Source: Tragulus kanchil | Taxonomy: Eukaryota > Chordata > Mammalia > Artiodactyla > Tragulidae | Assembly: GCA_022376925.1 (NCBI GenBank) | Contig: JAIOJX010000024.1 | Coordinates: 168,981,608 to 169,045,607 of the forward strand | Reading direction: 5' to 3' | Length of the DNA stretch: 64,000 bases | Shown here: positions 14,099 through 23,430 of the stretch, piece after piece | Numbering within the stretch: position 1 is the first letter of the stretch | Layout of the letters: each line of letters starts with the position of its first letter | Position numbers and translations under genes: made by a program | Notes under the pieces: generated by a model | The model's input: only the letters and a program-made list of their open reading frames with translations | Databases searched by the model: none | What the model was told of the DNA's origin: nothing

Positions 14099-14424
14099 GT
14101 TTTTTATGTGTTTTTTTTGACTATTTATTTATTTATTTATTTTGGACGGGGGTCGGGTTGGGGAGGGAGGGGAGCAGGTGGGCCACTTCTGTTGGTCTTT
14201 CATTTCTCTATTTTCATCCGTCTTTGTTCTTTGGCTCCCGTGGGCCTCCCATTGCGGTGGCGTCTGTTGTCGCAGAGCGCCGGCTCTGGGCGCATGCGCT
14301 CCAGAGCTCCGGCTCGGGAATTGGACACATGGGTCCAGCCGCTTGGCGCACGTGGGATCGTCCCAGGCCAGGGATCGAACCGGCGCCCCTTGCACTGCGA
14401 GGCGGTGTCCTTACCCACAGCCCC
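14099..14424 (-). mobile_element. Same SINE, repeated by D6
   Basis: Second appearance of the SINE at 13007-13332, including the target-site duplication (14087-14098 on the left). It carries several local differences in the tRNA-unrelated body. Confidence 0.8.
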
Positions 14425-14829
14425 CTATTCTCTTTTATTCGGTTTCATCTTGCTTTGGTTTATGCTGACAGGCAGTGCATCTACTAAATTGATTTCATGA
14501 TTTGCTGATGGATTGCAGCCGGAGCTAGAAAACAACTATTCCATTTCCATTGGCTTATCTTTTTAAGGGAAAGCCCTAAATTTTGCTAGGAAATATGGCT
14601 ACATTTGCACATTGTAAAATCAGGCAGTCATAGCATTTCTATACTAGATCAGTGCTAGATAAACCTTTTTGCTTTATAGAAGCTCAAAGAAGTAAAGTGA
14701 CTTGCACATGTTAAACAACTAGGTCCTTATTAGGAATTGTCAATTTTTAGTTGACAAAAATGTACATTCTGTTAGATATTACCTGATTAGCCCAATTTGG
14801 GGGCTTTGATCTTAGACAAGCAAGAGTAG

Positions 14830-15140
14830 TTTTTTTGTTTTGTTTTTTCTTTGAGGGGGTTGGGGAGGGAGAGGGGCGGGCGGGCCACTTCCATTGGTCC
14901 TTCATTTCTCCATTTTCATTTGTCTTCGTTCTTTGGCTCTTGTGGGCCTCCCATCGCGGTGGCCTCCGTCGTCGCAGAGCACCGGCTCTGGGCGCATGCG
15001 CTCCAGAGCTCCGGCTCTGTAATTGGACACATGGGTCCAGCCGCTCTGCGGCACGTGGGATCTTCCCAGGCCAGGGATCTAATGGCGCCCCTTGCACTGC
15101 AAGGCGGTGTCCTTACCCACTGGACCACCAGGGAATCCCC
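14830..15140 (-). mobile_element. tRNA-type SINE with GC-rich 3' module
   Basis: Full-length on the minus strand, starting GGGGGATTCCCTGGTGGTCC and ending in the GGGGAGGG-complement module. The target-site duplication is CAAGAGTAG (14821-14829 and 15141-15149). The 3' part alone appears at 13738-13836, where copy A of D6 ends. In the B-box region GATCGAA has become GATCTAA. Confidence 0.85.
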
Positions 15141-16000
15141 CAAGAGTAGATTTTTAGTTTGGAGATTATGAGGTATATTTTTGTTTCAAATGGGAGTGCC
15201 TGCTAGGATTTAAATGGACAAGAAGTGAGACTGAGTATGTTATACTAGAGCTATAGTGTATACAGTGGATGATGTAAGAGTAGGTAGATGGGATCACTTA
15301 AAAACTTTCTGGAATGCTGGAAAACCAAATGTGATTGTGATTCAGTTTCATTTGGAATGCTCTTCTTGGAATACTTTTTTTTATTATTATTTTAGCCTCT
15401 TATTGGTTTTTTATTTATTTATTTTCATCCATCTTTACTCTTTGGCCTGTATGGGCCTCTCATTGCAGTGGCCTCTCTCATTGCAGAGCACCGGCTCTGG
15501 GCGCATGCGCTCCAGAGCTCCGGCTCTGTAATTGGACACATGGGTCCAGCCGCTCTGCGGCACGTGGGATCTTCCCAGGCCAGGGATCTAATGGCGCCCC
15601 TTGCACTGCAAGGCGGTGTCCTTACCCACTGGACCACCAGGGAATCCCCCAAGAGTAGATTTTTAGTTTGGAGATTATGAGGTATATTTTTGTTTCAAAT
15701 GGGAGTGCCTGCTAGGATTTAAATGGACAAGAAGTGAGACTGAGTATGTTATACTAGAGCTATAGTGTATACAGTGGATGATGTAAGAGTAGGTAGATGG
15801 GATCACTTAAAAACTTTCTGGAATGCTGGAAAACCAAATGTGATTGTGATTCAGTTTCATTTGGAATGCTCTTCTTGGAATACTTTTTTTTATTATTATT
15901 TTAGCCTCTTATTGGTTTTTTATTTATTTATTTTCATCCATCTTTACTCTTTGGCCTGTATGGGCCTCTCATTGCAGTGGCCTCTCTCATTGCAGAGCAC
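14976..16000. repeat. Direct duplication D7, offset 509 bp, SINE-to-SINE junction
   Basis: Copy A 14976-15484, copy B 15485-15993. Unlike the others, the offset equals the distance between homologous positions of two adjacent SINEs (14830-15140 and 15889-16174), and the junction lies in the shared GCAGAGCAC. The SINE at about 15384-15650 is therefore a chimera of the two. Confidence 0.92.
15384..15650 (-). mobile_element. Chimeric SINE created at the D7 junction
   Basis: The left (3') part up to 15484 is identical to the SINE at 15889-15993, and the right (5') part from 15485 is identical to the SINE at 14976-15140. It has no target-site duplication of its own. Confidence 0.85.
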
Positions 16001-16174
16001 TGGCTCTGGGCGCACGTGCTCCAGAGTGCTGGCTCGTAGTTGGACACACCCATCTGGCCAGTCCAGACACTCTAGATCTAGTCCAGCCACGTGGGATCTT
16101 CCCAGGTCAGGGGTGGCACTGGCGCCCTTTGCACTGCAAGGCAGACTCTACCCACTGGACCACCAGGGAAGCCC
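15889..16174 (-). mobile_element. tRNA-type SINE, variant without the GC-rich module
   Basis: The minus-strand head is GGGCTTCCCTGGTGGTCCAGTGGGTAGAG, with body segments shared with the family and a tail of AATAAATAAA. It lacks the CCCCTCCC 3' module and has an extra CTAGATCTAG-like segment near 16070. Flanks share TGGAAT, a short probable target-site duplication. Confidence 0.75.
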
Positions 16175-16830
16175 ATGGAATCCTATTCTTGAAAAGCATG
16201 TTGATTAAATCTTAACAAACTGAATTATAGTGAGCCCTACTTAATCACCCTACCCATCCTCTTGACGAGCAGATTTAATGTGTTTATCCCATATGAATAG
16301 TGCAAAACAATAACTTCTGGTTATTTGATTTGTTTTTAGTTTTTGTTGTACTTTGTGCTGGTCATTGCTTTTCTATTCAAGTTGTCTTTCTTCAGACAAG
16401 ATACAATACATTCAATTAGATTTCAGCTAAATCAATCAGAATCATTTTGGTACTGCTTGCCTGAGGTTATATCCAGATCACTGTTATTGATGTTTACAGT
16501 GTTAAAATAACCTTTTAATTTGTTAGCAAGGTTGGAGGGGTTTATCCAATTGTCTTTGTGTTTTACTAATTTAACTTTGGATATTAAGATAATCTCTTGC
16601 TTTGCTCTCAGGGATGGAGAGTTTCATCTGTGAGTGAGTAACTAAGTAAAACATATCCAAGATAGCTTTATCATTTTTTCCAGTTTTTGAGACTTTGTCT
16701 TTTCCCCATGTTCTGCTTTCATAAGATCCTCAAAATAGTGACCAGTACCCTCTAGTCAAAGAACAGAGATTCAACTAAGTTAACTAACGCAACAAAAATG
16801 GCATAACATGGTTAGTGTATCATTACAAAG
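16175..16830. other. Unique AT-rich DNA
   Basis: No gene or repeat recognised. From 16434 it is repeated at 17533 onwards by D8. Confidence 0.5.
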
Positions 16831-16876
16831 ACTTCTATAAGGTAACTATCTTTAAAATTAGTTACCTTATAGAAGT
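16831..16876. repeat. Perfect 18 bp inverted repeat (hairpin), 10 nt loop
   Basis: Arm 1 ACTTCTATAAGGTAACTA (16831-16848), loop TCTTTAAAAT (16849-16858), arm 2 the exact reverse complement (16859-16876). It lies just left of a truncated BovB 3' end. Repeated unchanged at 17929-17974. Confidence 0.9.
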
Positions 16877-16892
16877 ATTCAAAAAATCCAAG

Positions 16893-17481
16893 ATCATTTC
16901 AACCAGTCCCATCACTTCATGGCAAATAGATGGGCAAACAATGGAAACAGAGACAGACTGTTTTCTTGGGTTCCAAATTCACTGCAGATGGTGACTGCAG
17001 CCATGAAATTAAAAGGTGCTTACTCCTTGGGAGAAAAGCTATGACAAACCTGGAAGCGTATTAAAAAACAGAGACATCACTTTGCTGACCAAAGTCTGTA
17101 TAGTCAAAGCTATGGTTTCCAGTAGTCATGTGGATGTGACAGTTGGACCATAAAGAAGGCTGAGTGCCTAAGAATTGATGCCTTTGAATTGTGGTGCTGG
17201 AGAAGGCTATTGAGTTCCCTGGACTACAAGGAGATCAAACCAGTCAATCCTAAAGGAAATCAAACCTGACTATTCATTGGAACAACTGATGCTGAAGCTG
17301 AAGCTCCGAAATGACTTATTGGAAAAGAGCCTGCTGCTGGGAAAAATAGAAGACAAAGGGAGAAGGGGATGACAGAAAACGAGATGTTGGATGGCGTCAC
17401 TGAGTCAATGGACATGAGTTTGAGCAAGCTCCAGGAGATGGTGAAGAACAGGCAGGCTTGGTGTGCTGCAGCCCATGGGGT
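16893..17481 (+). mobile_element. BovB LINE 3' end, 5'-truncated
   Basis: Starts CCAGTCCCATCACTTCATGG and runs through the BovB reverse transcriptase C-terminal region in decayed form: a segment corresponding to RRIDAFELWCWRRLL (AGAATTGATGCCTTTGAATTG at about 17172), then ATGGCGTCACTGAGTCAATGG and GGAGATGGTGAAGAACAGG. Frameshifts and stops are present. The end is cut by the D8 junction; the complete version is at 17991-18620. Confidence 0.85.
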
Positions 17482-17928
17482 ATCCAGATCATGTTATTGA
17501 TGTTTACAGCTTTTTTTTTTAAAATAACCTTTAATCAGAATCATTTTGGTACTGCTTGCCTGAGGTTATATCCAGATCACTGTTATTGATGTTTACAGTG
17601 TTAAAATAACCTTTTAATTTGTTAGCAAGGTTGGAGGGGTTTATCCAATTGTCTTTGTGTTTTACTAATTTAACTTTGGATATTAAGATAATCTCTTGCT
17701 TTGCTCTCAGGGATGGAGAGTTTCATCTGTGAGTGAGTAACTAAGTAAAACATATCCAAGATAGCTTTATCATTTTTTCCAGTTTTTGAGACTTTGTCTT
17801 TTCCCCATGTTCTGCTTTCATAAGATCCTCAAAATAGTGACCAGTACCCTCTAGTCAAAGAACAGAGATTCAACTAAGTTAACTAACGCAACAAAATGGC
17901 ATAACATGGTTAGTGTATCATTACAAAG

Positions 17929-17974
17929 ACTTCTATAAGGTAACTATCTTTAAAATTAGTTACCTTATAGAAGT
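17929..17974. repeat. Perfect hairpin, repeated by D8
   Basis: Second appearance of the 18 bp inverted repeat of 16831-16876. Arms at 17929-17946 and 17957-17974. Confidence 0.9.
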
Positions 17975-17990
17975 ATTCAAAAAATCCAAG

Positions 17991-18620
17991 ATCATTTCAA
18001 CCAGTCCCATCACTTCATGGCAAATAGATGGGCAAACAATGGAAACAGAGACAGACTGTTTTCTTGGGTTCCAAATTCACTGCAGATGGTGACTGCAGCC
18101 ATGAAATTAAAAGGTGCTTACTCCTTGGGAGAAAAGCTATGACAAACCTGGAAGCGTATTAAAAAACAGAGACATCACTTTGCTGACCAAAGTCTGTATA
18201 GTCAAAGCTATGGTTTCCAGTAGTCATGTGGATGTGACAGTTGGACCATAAAGAAGGCTGAGTGCCTAAGAATTGATGCCTTTGAATTGTGGTGCTGGAG
18301 AAGGCTATTGAGTTCCCTGGACTACAAGGAGATCAAACCAGTCAATCCTAAAGGAAATCAAACCTGACTATTCATTGGAACAACTGATGCTGAAGCTGAA
18401 GCTCCGAAATGACTTATTGGAAAAGAGCCTGCTGCTGGGAAAAATAGAAGACAAAGGGAGAAGGGGATGACAGAAAACGAGATGTTGGATGGCGTCACTG
18501 AGTCAATGGACATGAGTTTGAGCAAGCTCCAGGAGATGGTGAAGAACAGGCAGGCTTGGTGTGCTGCAGCCCATGGGGTCACAAAAAGTCAGACACAGCT
18601 GAGCAACCGAACTAAACTCA
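17991..18620 (+). mobile_element. BovB LINE 3' end, repeated with intact 3' terminus
   Basis: Same element as 16893-17481, here continuing through CACAAAAAGTCAGACACAGC and TGAGCAACCGAACTAAACT, the normal BovB 3' terminus. Confidence 0.87.
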
Positions 18621-19417
18621 TATTTAAGACTGATGAAATCTATGTATATGCCAAGTTGCAAAACAGAAATATGTGTTTTAAAGTTTGTGTGAGGCCTGAA
18701 AGACTTAGAGGAAAAGCAACAGTTTGATTAAGCAATACATTAACTGCAAATTCACTCCATTTATGCTTAAACTGCCACTCCATGGGAAAATGATGTGGCT
18801 TATTTCTGAGTACTTTTTGGATGGAGTTAGCCTTTAGAAGGTGAAAATTGATTTGAACTAAAGAGAGAGAGGAGTCCTGCGGTCTCTCCAGTAAATGAAC
18901 AACGTGTGCATATATGCTTTTGCCTGTGCTCCAGAGCCTCGGAGTCGCAACTGTGGAGCCCACGTGCTGCAAGTACAGATCATGGGCCTTTGCAGAACAA
19001 ACCCAGGGCCCCGAAAACATGGCTTTCTTAGCTTTTATGGGCTGGGTAATTCCATATGCTAATGAGTGGGAGGGCTATTCCAGCTCTTTGGGGGAAGGGG
19101 CGGAACTGTCCTGGCGCCTCTGGGTGTGCCATTTAGCTCGCTGACTGAGGATCGAGGTCTGGTCTGCCATCTTGGACCCATTTGACTCTAATGGGTTTAT
19201 GCTGTGTCCTTGGGCTATGTCATTCTTTCCAAAATTGTGCCCTGCCCCTTTCCCTAACCCTTACACAAGTATCCGTGTATATACTTCTTATCTGGTGCTT
19301 AACACAGAAACAAAACTTGGATCAGGGAACAGGGTAGAATCCTGGACCTAAAATCCCAAAGGAGTGACTAAATGGAAAATAGCTTAAAGGTCATTTGAGA
19401 GCCATAAGACTATTTCC
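18621..19417. other. Mostly unrecognised, with a CHR SINE scrap and a possible LTR-like segment
   Basis: 18927-18975 (CCAGAGCCTCGGAGTCGCAA, GGAGCCCACGTGCTGC) is a plus-strand scrap of a CHR SINE body. 19025-19260 (TATGCTAATGAGTGGGAGGG, GGGGAAGGGGCGG, CTGTCCTGGCGCCTCTGGG, GCCATCTTGGACCCA) looks like an interspersed repeat, possibly an LTR, but I cannot name the family. No coding segment. Confidence 0.45.
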
Positions 19418-19429
19418 AAAAACAATATT

Positions 19430-21980
19430 CAGTTCAGTTCAGTCACGCAGTCGTGTCAGCTTTCTTGCAACCCCATGGACTGCAGCACGCCAGGCTTCCC
19501 TGTCCTTCACCATCTCCCAGAGTTTACTAAAAATCATTTCCATTGAGTCAGTGATGTCATCCACCCATCTCATCCTCTGTCATCCCCTTCTCCTTTTTCC
19601 TTCTGTTTTTCTCAGCGTCAGGCTCTTTTCCAGTGAGTCGTCTGTTTGCATCAGGTGGCCAAGTATTGGAGCTTCAGCTTCAGCATCATTCCTTCCAGTG
19701 AGGGTTGATTTCCTTTAGGATTGACTGGTGTAGTCTCCAGGCTGTCCAAGGCATTCTCAAGAGTCTTCTCCAGCACCACAGTTCAAAGGCATCAATTCTT
19801 TGGCTTTCAGCCTTCTTTATGGTCCCACTCTCACATCCGTGCGTGACTACTGGAAAAAACCCTAGCCTGTACATCTGAAGTTCTTGGTTCATGTACTGTT
19901 GAAGCCTAGCTTGGAGGATTTTGAGCATGACCTTGTTAACATGTGAAATGAGGGCAGTTGTGTGGTAGTTTGAGCATTCTTTGGCATTGTCTTTCATTGG
20001 AATTGGAATGAAAACTGGCCTTTTCCAATCCTGTGGCCACTGCTGACTTCTCCAAAGTATGCTGACATTGAGTATAGCGCTTTAACAGTGCCACCTTTTA
20101 AGATGTGAAATAACTCCACTGAAATTCCATCACAGCAGGCCCGTGACAGACTTCCCAACCTAGCGATCCAGCAAAAGGACTGAATATCCCCAAGGAATCT
20201 GACTATGAAAACTAGCCGGATGTGATTATAGAACTTTCACAGGCCTGGGGAAACAGGAGACTTGGAGACCCCAAATAAAACCTTGTGTGCGTCAGGACCC
20301 AGGAGAAAGGAGCAGTGACCCCAAAAGAGACTGAGCCAGACTTGCCTGTGTGTGCTCGAGAGACTCTGGTGGAGGCATGGGTCGACAGCAGCCTGCTCTA
20401 GGGTCAGGGCGCTGACCATGAGAGGCCTGCGAGGCCCAGTGCTGGCATAAGTCCTTTTGAAGGAGGTTATCATTACTGCCATTATCCCTACCGCAATCTG
20501 GCCTGCGGCCAAAGTACAGGGAGAGAACACAACTCTACCTGTCAGCAGATAGTTGGAGTAAAGACTTACTGAGCATGGCCTTACCCACCAAAGTAAGACC
20601 CACATCTCCCAGGCTTCCTGTCCTTCACCATCTCCCGGGTTTACTAAAAATCATTTCCATTGAGTCAGTGATGTCATCCACCCATCTCATCCTCTGTCAT
20701 CCCCTTCTCCTTTTTCCTTCTGTTTTTCTCAGCGTCAGGCTCTTTTCCAGTGAGTCGTCTGTTTGCATCAGGTGGCCAAGTATTGGAGCTTCAGCTTCAG
20801 CATCATTCCTTCCAGTGAGGGTTGATTTCCTTTAGGATTGACTGGTGTAGTCTCCAGGCTGTCCAAGGCATTCTCAAGAGTCTTCTCCAGCACCACAGTT
20901 CAAAGGCATCAATTCTTTGGCTTTCAGCCTTCTTTATGGTCCCACTCTCACATCCGTACGTGACTACTGGAAAAACCATAGCCTGTACATCTGAAGTTCT
21001 TGGTTCATGTACTGTTGAAGCCTAGCTTGGAGGATTTTGAGCATGACCTTGTTAACATGTGAAATGAGGGCAGTTGTGTGGTAGTTTGAGCATTCTTTGG
21101 CATTGTCTTTCATTGGAATTGGAATGAAAACTGGCCTTTTCCAATCCTGTGGCCACTGCTGACTTCTCCAAAGTATGCTGACATTGAGTATAGCGCTTTA
21201 ACAGTGCCACCTTTTAAGATGTGAAATAACTCCACTGAAATTCCATCACAGCAGGCCCGTGACAGACTTCCCAACCTAGCGATCCAGCAAAAGGACTGAA
21301 TATCCCCAAGGAATCTGACTATGAAAACTAGCCGGATGTGATTATAGAACTTTCACAGGCCTGGGGAAACAGGAGACTTGGAGACCCCAAATAAAACCTT
21401 GTGTGCGTCAGGACCCAGGAGAAAGGAGCAGTGACCCCAAAAGAGACTGAGCCAGACTTGCCTGTGTGTGCTCGAGAGACTCTGGTGGAGGCATGGGTCG
21501 ACAGCAGCCTGCTCTAGGGTCAGGGCGCTGACCATGAGAGGCCTGCGAGGCCCAGTGCTGGCATAAGTCCTTTTGAAGGAGGTTATCATTACTGCCATTA
21601 TCCCTACCGCAATCTGGCCTGCGGCCAAAGTACAGGGAGAGAACACAACTCTACCTGTCAGCAGATAGTTGGAGTAAAGACTTACTGAGCATGGCCTTAC
21701 CCACCAAAGTAAGACCCAATTTTCGCCATAGCCAGTCCCTCCCATCAGGAAGCTTCCCCAAGACTCTTAGCCTCATTCGCAGAAAGAATGGAAGCCACAA
21801 TTAGAAAACTAACCAAACTGATCCTTGTCTAACTCAATGAAACTGTGAGTCATGCTGAGTAGGGCCACCCAGGAAGGCCCGCGGGCCATGGTGGAGTTCT
21901 GACAAAACATGGTCCGCTGGAGACGGGAGTGGCAAACCACTTCAGCATTCTTGCCTTGAGAACCCCATGAACAGTATGAA
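19430..21980 (-). mobile_element. BovB LINE with inverted 5' segment, internally deleted (D9 inside)
   Basis: From 19430 the plus strand reads the reverse complement of the BovB 3' terminus, then of the ORF2 C-terminus (a minus-strand frame with RRIDAFELW-like and CWRRLLR motifs at about 19740-19830). This is joined by an internal deletion to an RT segment (NAKECSNYHT.ALISH, KVMLKILQARLQQY). Right of about 20145 the orientation flips: 20160-21980 reads the BovB 5' region in plus sense (GAACTTTCACAGGCCTGGGG, CAGGACCCAGGAGAAAGG, ending GAGAACCCCATGAACAGTATG). Sense 3' part plus inverted 5' part is a twin-priming layout. AAAAACAATATT (19418) and AAAAACAGAATT (21979) may be a degenerate target-site duplication. 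Confidence 0.75.
19490..21718. repeat. Direct duplication D9, offset 1119-1116 bp
   Basis: Copy A 19490-20602, copy B 20609-21718. Indels are CTTCCCTG/CTTCCTG and CCCAGAG/CCCGG at the start, and AAAAAACCCTAG/AAAAACCATAG near 19854/20971. Confidence 0.95.
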
Positions 21981-22037
21981 AAACAGAATTAGCCATTAGG
22001 AAAAAAATTTTTTCTACTTAGCATCAAGTAAATTCTT

Positions 22038-22389
22038 TTTTAAAAAGTTTTATGTATTTGTTTTATTTATTTATTTTTGGCTCTTCTGGGTTTTCACTGC
22101 TGCTGCAGATACTTCTCTGCTGGGGGCTGCTCTCTGGCTGAGGTAAGCAGGCTTCTTGTTGCGGTGACTTCTCTTGTTGTGGATCTCGGGCTCTAAGGCA
22201 CATGGGCTTCAGTACTTGTGGCCCATGGGCTCCGTAGTTGTGACTCCGAGGCTCTCGAGCATAGACTCAATAGTTGTGGCTCACAGGCTTAGTTGCTTCG
22301 CAACATATGGTGTCTTCCTTGTTTAGGGATCGAACTCATGTCTCCTGCATTGGCAGTGGAACTCTATCATTAAGCTACCAAGGAAGTCC
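22038..22389 (-). mobile_element. CHR-type tRNA SINE, long form, full-length
   Basis: The minus strand starts GGACTTCCTTGGTAGCTTAATG, has B-box GTTCGATCCC in decayed form, the repeated 'CTCTAGAGCC...' body and ends CAGTGAAAACCCAGAAGAGC then TAAATAAATAAA. The 18 bp target-site duplication is AGCATCAAGTAAATTCTT (22020-22037 and 22390-22407). Confidence 0.88.
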
Positions 22390-22551
22390 AGCATCAAGTA
22401 AATTCTTAAAACTTAAGTTCTAAATATCTACCTGAAGCTAATAAATACCTATAGAAATGTCATAAAAATATTCTTACTTTTGACTGTAGTTCCATTATCA
22501 AAGAATTTATCAGAAAAAATGAGAGCCACATGAAGGTGTACAAGGATGTTT

Positions 22552-22912
22552 TTTATTTATTTATCTATTTGTTTATTTATTTCTTGATTATTCTGGGTTT
22601 TCACTGCTGCCGCAGGCTTTTCTCCAGTTGCAGGGAGTGGGGGCTGCTGCCTGGTTGAGGTGAGCAGTGCCTCATCTCTTGTTGCGATGCCTTCTCTTGC
22701 TGTGGAACTCGGGCTCTAGGGCACACAGGCTTCAGTAGTTGCAGCACATGGGCTCCATAGTTGCGGCTCCAAGGCTCTAGAGCACAGGCTCAGTAGCTGT
22801 GGCTCACGGGCTTAGTTGCTCCGTGGCATGTGGGACCTTCCCAGATCAGGGATCGAACTTGTGTCTCCTGCACTGGCAGGCGAACTCTACCACTGAGCTA
22901 CCAGGGAAGCCC
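22552..22912 (-). mobile_element. CHR-type tRNA SINE, long form, full-length
   Basis: The minus-strand head is GGGCTTCCCTGGTAGCTCAGTGG, with B-box GTTCGATCCCTGATC, and the tail has GAAAACCCAGAATAATC and TAAATAAA. The target-site duplication is TACAAGGATGTTT (22539-22551 and 22913-22925). Confidence 0.9.
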
Positions 22913-23215
22913 TACAAGGATGTTTATTACAACATGGCTTATAGAAATGAGAAATTCTGTAAACACCATAATAAGAAATTGATCAAAGAAATTATCAGAC
23001 CCTTATTAACTGGAGTACTATGCAATCATTTAAATTATATTTGTCAGAGTTTTATTTTTAATTATATTTTTCAGGTTTTCGGTTGACGTGAATATAAAAA
23101 TAAGAAACGATTTAAAGGACAATTTGCCATCATCCATCTAAATTGCAACTGGAAGTACTCTTTGAGTCATCATTTCCTGTCTAGAAATTTATCCCGAGAA
23201 AATGATTGGACAGAT

Positions 23216-23430
23216 ACGTAGACCATGCTCGTGTCCAGTCACGTCTGACTCTTTGGGACCTGATGAACTGTAGCCCACCAGCTGCTCTGTCCGTGGAATT
23301 TTCCAGACAAGGATACTGGAGTGGGTTCCCATGCCCTCTTCCACGGGATCTTCCTGACCCAGGGATTGCGCCCATGTCACTGAATTGGCAGATGGATTCT
23401 TTACCAGGGAGCCACCTGGGAAGCAGGTAT
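23216..23430 (-). mobile_element. Bov-tA SINE
   Basis: Reverse complement of Bov-tA: CGTGTCCAGTCACGTCTGACTC, CCGTGGAATTTTCCAGACAAGG, ATACTGGAGTGGGTTCCCATGC, then CCAGGGATTGCGCCCATGTC and TTTACCAGGGAGCCACCTGGG. The part from 23303 recurs at 24438-24563 because D10 starts inside the SINE. Confidence 0.87.

Larger units (their letters stand above)
12759..14926. repeat. Direct duplication D6, offset 1092 bp
   Basis: Copy A 12759-13836, filler about 13837-13850, copy B 13851-14926. Copies differ inside the first SINE (CCTCTCCGCGGCTCGT against CCGCTTGGCGCACGT near 13248/14338), which is more than a single-base change. Confidence 0.93.
16434..18579. repeat. Direct duplication D8, offset 1098-1099 bp, with 51 bp of templated filler
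   Basis: Copy A 16434-17481, filler 17482-17532, copy B 17533-18579. The filler is a corrupted copy of 16470-16517 (a CT is lost in ATCCAGATCA(CT)GTTATTG and a T-run is inserted before AAAATAACCT). There is one A fewer in a run near 17893. Confidence 0.95.
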
